DNA from: Fomitopsis serialis | Taxonomy: Eukaryota > Basidiomycota > Agaricomycetes > Polyporales > Fomitopsidaceae | Direction of reading: 5' to 3' | Assembly: GCF_022376445.1 (NCBI RefSeq) | Contig: NW_025955490.1 | Coordinates: forward strand, 1 to 24,814 | DNA length: 24,814 nt | Shown here: positions 18,840 to 24,814 of the stretch, one piece after another | How positions within the stretch are numbered: position 1 is the stretch's first letter | Layout of the letters: each line of letters starts with the position of its first letter | Notes under the pieces: generated by a model | What the model saw: the letters and a program-made list of their open reading frames with translations, nothing else | Databases searched by the model: none | Told to the model about the DNA's origin: nothing | Position numbers and translations under genes: made by a program

Positions 18840-18849
18840 TCCCCCATCG

Positions 18850-20320
18850 AGCGCGTGTAAATCCCGGTTATTGGCATATGAGGGCGAAGCCCTATGTAGA
18901 CCCCCTCTATCGAGTGCACCTCCAATGCGAGTGACTGGACGGAGCATCTGCATTTTCTGCCAAAACAACATGATCAGCTGAGAGACGAAGACGCGATAGT
19001 AGTGTCCGCACATTCACACACGGCGTGAGACGAGAAGCAACGTCTCGTCTCAACGGCACACTGGCCTTGCCTGTACGAGTACTAGCGGAGCCGGAGCATG
19101 TCAGCGCCGCATTGACAGAGTATCCCGGGGTAGACCACCCTGGAACGTTGGCAGAGCAACAGAAGTACAGGACATGACAGCCCATTGGGCGCACGAATAT
19201 CGTGACCACTTGTTCAATTGGGAGATACCTGACAGGTATGTTATCCGGATACGTTGGTAAATTTGCCTGCAGGAGTATGCGTCCGCTGCGCGCAGTCTGA
19301 CCGCGCAGAGCCAGGTTGGATGGGCCAAATAAGCCAGGGGAAGGAGTCGTGCCAGATAGGCTCTGCAGCGTACAATCGTAGGGGACCATACATCCCACAG
19401 AGTGACATGTCGAAAGTGGTGTACTTACGGTCGGCACGAGCTCGAGTCACTGAAATCCGACTCGGAGGCATTAGTCGCTGTCCATCGCCCCATCCGCCGT
19501 TTGAAGTGTTTGAGTGCACGCTTGTATGCTGTGGTGAGACGGAATCGCTCGACGACACGACGGCGGTGTGGTGGCTGGGAGACGTCGGGCCGAACATCGA
19601 ATCTTGTAAGTATAGTGAAGGAGAGTGGTTCCGCTTTGGGACGCCGGCGCTTCCGCTTTCGGAAATGTTACGACGAGTTAGCATGACGTCAGCGTGCACT
19701 ACAGCCATGGCCAGCTAGCTGTTCCTTAGACTGTCAAACGTTCAAGTCACTTGAAGTACTGGCCCCTCACGCGCACGTCGTACTTATTATCTAACAGCCG
19801 GAGGGTTCGTGTCCGAGACGTGGTTGGACAGCGCTGAGCAGTCACTCACGATACCTCCTCTTGGTTCCCTCCCTGCATGTTGCCCACCAGCATCCGTGCA
19901 AACATTCGGCGACTCCATTATTTGGATTGTCACCTCTGAACAATATCGCACGACGAGCCACGCGGGGCATAGCCAGATGGCAAACTTCAGCAGGTGGTAC
20001 TGATGCGCCGCGACGGCTGAGCTAACAATGGCCATATTTTCGCACCCAAAGTGAACGTCCGTAACATATAAACTCGAGCAAGGTCGTGCTGGGACCGGGT
20101 TGGTAAGTATCCAGTCTTGACTCTCTCAACCAAGCAACAGTCTCGTGTCGGCAGTGTTCACCGTCACAAGAGAGGGAATGCCCGATCGATTATTGGTGAA
20201 CCTACATACACGATGCTACACCGAGAACGCCCTATTATACACTGTTCAGAGACGACAGCAGAGCAATGAAACGTTTACAACAATACACATCCAATTCTAC
20301 CATCACGAACATCCCAGGCC
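18850..20320. other. Accessory stretch with gene scraps; no named gene
   Basis: Overlapping frames of about 155 codons lie on both strands around 19241-19718. The plus frame includes TTAVWWLGDVGPNIES and ends near a GTAAG donor-like site at 19606; the same segment exists at 12831-12886. A minus frame at 19787-20035 has a hydrophobic start (LLKFAIWLCPAWLVV) but no further support. A perfect hairpin lies at 19026-19052. I see no complete gene. Confidence 0.35.
19026..19052. repeat. Perfect 10-bp stem hairpin
   Basis: TGAGACGAGA (19026-19035) and TCTCGTCTCA (19043-19052) are exact inverted copies around a 7-base loop. There is no T-run after it and no gene end nearby, so the role is unknown. 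Confidence 0.7.
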
Positions 20321-21889
20321 TCAGACCTTGACTCCGTTCCTTACCTTCCAATCCCTCCCCGCTGCGTCCGCGCCCTTGATCGCCGCGAAGACGATCTCCT
20401 CCGTGATGAGCCTGTCCATGTTCCAGATCGTCTCGTTCGGCGCGCACGCGAGCCGCGCGACGCGGAACAGCTCCTCGTCCGTCGCGGCGCCGATCCCCAG
20501 GTCCGCGAGCGTCACCGGCAGCCCGACGGAGACCATCAGGGCGATGTAGCGGTCCGACTCGGAGGTGGGCGCGCCGTCGAGGACGAGCTGGCAGATGGTG
20601 CCGAAGGCGACTGTGGGTGCGGGTGAGTGGAGGTGGAGCAGGAGCGCGATAGAGCCGCTTACCCTTCTCGCCGTGCATCTTCGTGTGGAGTGTGTGATTG
20701 TCGATGGCGGTGAGGCCGTTGTGGATCTAGACGAGCCTGTCAGTGACGATACAGTACAATAGCAGCGGCGGAAGGTGCTCACAGCATGTGCGGCGGCGAG
20801 ACCACCCGACTCAAAGCCTAAGCCCGACAAAAGCGTGTTCGCCTCGACGACAGCTTCGAACGCGGGCGTAACCGCCTTCGCCTTGTTCGCCTCGACCGCC
20901 TGGCGCCCATACTTGAACAGGATCTCCTCGCACTTCGCGCCGATCGCTGTGGAGACCTCCGTCGGGAGGCCCCCACCAAAGTTGGGGCTGTTCTTCGCGG
21001 CCTTGGCCTCGAGGTTCGTCGCGAGCGCGTCGCCGATGCCCGCGGAGAGGAAGCGCGCGGGGGCCTTGACGACGACGCTCGTGTCGACGAGGACGGTGTG
21101 GGGGTTGCCGGAGTAGAAGCGGTAGCTCTCGAACTCGCCGTTCGGCTTGTAGATGACGGAGAGCGCGGAGCAGGGCGCGTCCGTCGAGGCGGTCGTGGGC
21201 AGGACGGCGATCTGGAGGCCGAGGTCGTCCGCGATCGCCTTGGCGGTGTCGATCGTCTTGCCGCCGCCGAGGGCGACGATGAAGTCGACGGAGTTGTCCT
21301 TCGCGAGAGCGCCGACGCGGGCAACCTCCTCTCTGGAGGCCTCGCCGCCGAAGATGCCGCGCGTCACTTTGAAGCCGGAGGTTTCGAGCGCACCGGTGAG
21401 GTCCTTGCCGGCTGCGCGATGTCAGACCCAGCGACAGTACATTACGCGACACTCACCAAGGCCGTACACGAGCTCATCGGAGAGGAGGAGCGGGGCCTTG
21501 CCGAACGCAGACAAGTACTTGCCCGCGTTCTGGATGGCAGAGGGCCCCTGAATGTACTTGGACGGGGACTGGAAGAGCCGCTCAGTAACCTTGTTAGGGT
21601 TGGGCATGTCTTTGGGAGTGGTAGCTGCGAAGCTGTGTGGATGAGATGTGTTGAAGTTGCGAGATGGGGAGGCAGAGACGCAGCAGGGGCAGGTCTTATG
21701 AACGGCGTGAGCTGAGGAAAGGGTCTGCGGGCCGGATGTGAGCTGCGTGGGTGCGGAAGATAGATGGCTACTCACGGGCTGGAGAGAGGGGCCGCGACCG
21801 AGAAGAGACCGGGAGGGGATAGAGGGTCTGTGTCGAGATCGGATCTGCGCACGCCCTAGAGCGAGCCAGTTCGTCGAGGTGCGCAACAT
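20321..21889 (-). CDS. Glycerol dehydrogenase (iron/zinc-type alcohol dehydrogenase family), possibly mitochondrial
   Basis: Glycerol dehydrogenases of the GldA type oxidise glycerol to dihydroxyacetone with NAD. Exons 21776-21889, 21457-21724, 20783-21411, 20663-20726 and 20321-20610 sum to 1365 nt (454 aa). Introns are 51, 45, 56 and 52 nt, with GTGAG or GTAAGC donors and matching phases. Starting instead at the ATG at 21607 gives 377 aa, the normal family length. In that numbering GGGKTID (99-105) binds NAD, TTASTD (123-128) lines the cofactor/substrate pocket, and D178 (GIGDALATN), H259 (AAAHA) and H278 (KMHGE) are the three metal ligands. The extra N terminus (MLRTSTNWLALGRAQIRSRH...) is Arg/Ser-rich without acidic residues, like a mitochondrial presequence. 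Intron 1 is 51 nt with no stop, so retention also stays in frame. A dead partial copy lies at 11631-12113. Confidence 0.88.
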
Positions 21890-22302
21890 CACTCCTCGGT
21901 CTGGTACTCACTAGTACTGTCTGTTACAAGCCGGGGTCTGTCGCGGGCGGAGGCTACTCACCCAGTGCACGCCCGGATGTGTGGCCTGGTGTGCGTCATT
22001 TATGTGGTTTTGGCTGAGATGGGACTCGGCCCGCCTGCCCAGGAAGGTGGCGGCACGCATCCACTGTGCGAGCAGTGAGTGCGGGGCCCCGCCGCAGTCA
22101 GGGCGCCCCTCGGGCCTACCACCGCAAAGAACCAGGTGATAGCTCTTCTGACGGGCGCTGGATGCCCCGAACTGCATTCCAACATCGCAGGTGGGCAGCC
22201 GTGGGTTTGCTGACCGTGTCATCTGACCCTGGGCGGCCTCACTCTATTGGAAAGCCCATGCGCGATCATTAAGAATGACCGGGTTCTTCGTCCTGCATTT
22301 CG

Positions 22303-22662
22303 TCATGCGCGAGCACGGATGTACCAGACACATCGGCGTACTGCGCTCACGTCCCGGTGGGGATACCTACACGTAGCGTATCCCCACTCGGACCTGTGTA
22401 TGTGCACGAGTCTGGCTTCGTAACGTACTGCGATAGCCATGAGGTCACTGTCGTACAGCCGATGGACAGGAATGGATGGATCAGACTCGAGAAGTAGTTT
22501 GGTGGCATCCAGTGGCTCGACCTGTAGCTTGGGATCGTCCGAACTGCAGCCCGGAGGACACGATGTCACCAGTGTCTCGTAATGCCTTCGACTTCGAGAT
22601 GCCTCGAGTTGTGCGAAGCCGACACCGAGCTCCCAGGCGTTCATCGCTCGCCCGTCTGACAA
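22303..22662 (-). CDS. Unidentified 119-codon frame
   Basis: It begins MSDGRAMNAWELGVGFAQLE and includes LLLESDPSIPVHRLYDSDLM, with mixed charged and hydrophobic residues and no low complexity. There is no signal peptide or membrane segment. A second ATG (MNAWELG) is as likely a start. The frame could be a real small gene, an exon of a larger one or chance. The segment near its end is encoded by a strong inverted repeat, which argues mildly against coding constraint. Confidence 0.25.
   Translation of the reverse strand: MSDGRAMNAWELGVGFAQLEASRSRRHYETLVTSCPPGCSSDDPKLQVEPLDATKLLLESDPSIPVHRLYDSDLMAIAVRYEARLVHIHRSEWGYATCRYPHRDVSAVRRCVWYIRARA
22357..22387. repeat. Strong hairpin (10-bp plus 4-bp stem)
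   Basis: GTGGGGATAC (22357-22366) pairs exactly with GTATCCCCAC (22378-22387). Inside, CTAC (22367-22370) pairs with GTAG (22373-22376), leaving an AC loop and one bulged C. It is the longest near-perfect palindrome I noticed in the window. The role is unknown. Confidence 0.75.
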
Positions 22663-22765
22663 CCAATGGCTGAGGTGACATATCTGGACCCAACCGATGC
22701 GGCCCAGTCACGGTCCATTAGGCGCAGATATAGATGAGGTATTTTTCCCTTATCGGGTCAAGTAT

Positions 22766-24814
22766 AGTGAGCGGGTTTGAGGGAATCATGGCGGTCCCAG
22801 GCGTCGAAGTCGAGGCATTCAAGAAGCAACAAATGTGGGATGGTTGAGAGGAGGATCGTGTATACTAACGCTGGCATCGCGGTTCGCCGAAGCTGCATTA
22901 GATAAGCACCCGCCTCATTACTACTTTGAGACACCGAGTCCAGAGGGGCCGACCGATCCCCCGGGCCCACGAAGACTCGAGCGATCTCGTCGTACATAGA
23001 GGCAAAAGTGAGTCTCTTTCTCCGTGCAACTCTGCGCACTTGAGCTTGATACGTGAGGCTTATTCTGAACCACGACGGCAGTTCTAGCATAGTGCCGACG
23101 ATCACAAGCAAGCGATTCGCCGCGCCAGCACTGCTCTAGGCATCGTACACCCATGGCCAGGTCAGCCTTCAGCAGCTAGCGTTATTTCCAGACTTATGGG
23201 CCCCTATGTCCGGACTCGCACCGAAGCGGAGGAGGTCGGTCTCGGTGCTCACCATCGAACACGGCAGTGCCGAGGGCTAGCCACTGGCAGACCATGGCGG
23301 GTGCACTGGTCGAATGGCAAATGGCGCGGATCACCTGGAGTCAAGACCGCGACGTCTTCCGTTTGTGCACATTGTTATGCGAGCGCAGCGGTCGTCTCGC
23401 AATTGTCCGAAGTGACACAATCTGGAGATCGAGCACGAACGCCGCGCGTCCGATTACACCACGAGCTCCGCGGCATTGAGAATAGAGGTGAATAAGTGAA
23501 GGATTCTGTGCCCGTCGTGACTTCAAGACGACGACGGTTTGGTCATTTGGCTTATCGTTCACCTGCTCTAGGTTTTGTTGTCTGCGACACGTCGGTGACT
23601 GCGCGACCGATCATATGTGTGTGGCAAGTCGCTCAGGCCCATTTGAACGGTTTACCCAGGAGTCGCATTATGGGGAACAGGTGAGTCAGAGATTCCGAGC
23701 ACACATCTCACCACCGGCGACATCAGAGGCACACCGTGCTTTCACGACTCAACAATTCCATTCCACTGTCTATCACGTACTGGGACATCAAGTAATCCGT
23801 TGCGTAGCCTGCACTAATTCAAGTCATCCACGTCCAGCCTAGCGAACACCGCATCCTCCCATGCGCGCGCGAACAGCTCGTCCTCCTCGATTGCCCTCGC
23901 AAGCAAATACTCGTCTGAGTCGTCAAGCGCCCTCAGCTTCGGCCCGGGCCTCAACTCCTGCGGATCATGAACAGACTCTTCTCAGGGAGCCACTGTTGAC
24001 CCGGCCTTTCGAACCGGGAGGTGGTTGTAGCGGTCGCAATGCATTTTGACGGCGCGGAGGCCGAGGCGGTGCGGGCCGTTTGGCGCGTTCTCCTGCCCGT
24101 CGGAAGATCAGGTCCCGAGCGTAGAGCTCGTTGTCGAAGCTGCGCTGTGCAAGCGCATCCTCTTCGAATGCACGCAGGCCGCTGGTATGTATCGTGAGTG
24201 GAGGCTAGTCACGGGGAAGAAGGGAGAAGACTCACAGTCCCGAAGGGCGGCTAGTGCAGGTGCCGCGGTGACAGCGAAGAGCACAGCAGATATAACGGCG
24301 GGTAGTACATGTTCGACGTGGCAGGACGTAAGAAAGGTGTGAACGAAGGGAAGCGAAGTCGTAAAAAAGGGAAGGCTGGGGCAACGGTCCGGTCAGTGAG
24401 TAAACCGCGTCGAAACAACCTGAAGGCTACTCACTAACCAGCACCTTCGCCTGTAGGTGAGCTCGAAAGAAGGAATGAGCTGAGGTATGCCGACGGAGGA
24501 GTCGACACAATTATATCGTGTCTAGGCAATGTCTAAGCGCTTCCTAGTACTTCCCTGGACGTGTCGCGACAATTACTACTGTCAATCAAGTCCGTTTTGA
24601 CAGATCCAATCAAGCAGTGAAGCACACAGTGAGGATGGCGTCACCATCCGTCAACAAAGCTGGCACAGCCTTAGATCTATCGAACGTCCTCGTTTTTATG
24701 CCGGTGTTCACTCAATAGCGCGTAGGCTTGCTTTCCCTTTCGCGCTCACTCGTTTTTGTGCTAGCATGACTGTATTGCAGAACTACCCTGTGTCTGGCGA
24801 GCAACTCAAAAGTA
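22766..24814. repeat. Duplicated unit D, cut by the right edge of the window
   Basis: It starts at AGTGAGCGGGTTTGAGGGAA like unit C and follows unit C closely through its left half (for example 23190-23480 against 16180-16460). It contains secreted-gene copy D and part of the upstream flank. The flank from 24590 on, GTCCGTTTTGACAGATCCAA, matches unit A (10778 on) better than B or C, which lack the GACAGATCCAATCAAG stretch. The unit continues beyond the window. Confidence 0.65.
23814..24310 (-). pseudogene. Small secreted protein family, copy D (several indels)
   Basis: The layout matches copy C: exon 1 at 24236-24310, an intron of 54 nt at 24182-24235 with GTGAGT and CCAG, and exon 2 at 23814-24181. 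Exon 1 is 75 nt instead of 77, having lost one base just after the first three codons and one just before the donor, so the signal peptide frame reaches a stop early. Exon 2 opens correctly (GLRAFEEDALAQRSFDNELY) but shifts in the middle, so the conserved tail, with LLARAIEED, LFARAWED and DDLN, is in another frame. The TATA-like box is altered as well. The tail sequence itself is nearly perfect, so decay is recent (inference). Confidence 0.8.

Larger units (their letters stand above)
21890..22765. other. Upstream side of glycerol dehydrogenase; no named gene
   Basis: This probably includes the glycerol dehydrogenase promoter (reading leftwards from about 22000). A 119-codon minus-strand frame (22303-22662) with PLDATKLLLESDPSIPVHRL is fairly protein-like, and a weak TATA-like CTATATC lies about 65 bp before it, but no family is recognised. 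A strong hairpin lies inside that frame. Confidence 0.35.

Noticed and set aside
20565..21715. Plus-strand frames of 113-205 codons opposite glycerol dehydrogenase
   Set aside because: They are antisense shadows of a well-supported gene with conserved motifs and matching splice phases on the minus strand.

Overview
The window looks like nuclear DNA from an agaricomycete fungus, most likely a wood-decay polypore (inference). It is GC-rich, and every gene model that closes in frame uses short introns of 45-62 nt with GTGAGT-type donors and CTGAC/CTCAC-like branch sites. The one exception is a 264-nt first intron in the Ser-rich membrane protein gene. The recognisable protein families are fungal. 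No tRNA, rRNA or CRISPR array was seen.

Layout, left to right. (1) At 115-425 (minus) lies the first exon of a Hul5/UBE3C-type HECT ubiquitin ligase, with a one-base frameshift, running off the left edge. (2) At 837-1610 (minus) lies a decayed short-chain dehydrogenase. (3) At 3709-5426 (plus) lies an intact three-exon gene for a Ser/Thr-rich single-pass membrane protein of the cell-wall stress-sensor type. (4) From about 6.2 kb to the right edge the window is a duplicated, transposon-riddled accessory region. It is built from four related units (A about 6.56-11.6 kb, B 12.1-15.7 kb, C 15.7-18.5 kb, D 22.8 kb to the end), each carrying one minus-strand gene for a small secreted protein. A whole glycerol dehydrogenase gene (20321-21889, minus) lies between units C and D, and a 5'-truncated dead copy of its 3' end (11631-12113) lies between units A and B. 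The ancestral arrangement may therefore have been 'secreted gene - glycerol dehydrogenase - secreted gene', later duplicated.

The secreted family is the most interesting content. Copies A (206 aa) and C (154 aa) have open two-exon models with a signal peptide, a 55-nt intron at the same position and a conserved acidic tail containing repeated (L/F)(Y/F/L)AR motifs. Copy B has a one-base deletion and an 81-bp in-frame internal duplication, and is a mosaic of C-like 5' and A-like 3' sequence. Copy D has at least three indels and has lost its TATA-like box. I do not recognise a described function for the family.

Two DNA-transposon-like insertions can be read by comparing units. One is a roughly 3.0-kb terminal-inverted-repeat element (7699-10711) in unit A, holding repeat-rich arms in opposite orientation and a fragment of a tyrosine-phosphatase-like gene. 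The other is a roughly 305-bp MITE-like element (15383-15687) at the end of unit B. The remaining stretches hold gene scraps and shared repeats, with no gene I can name.
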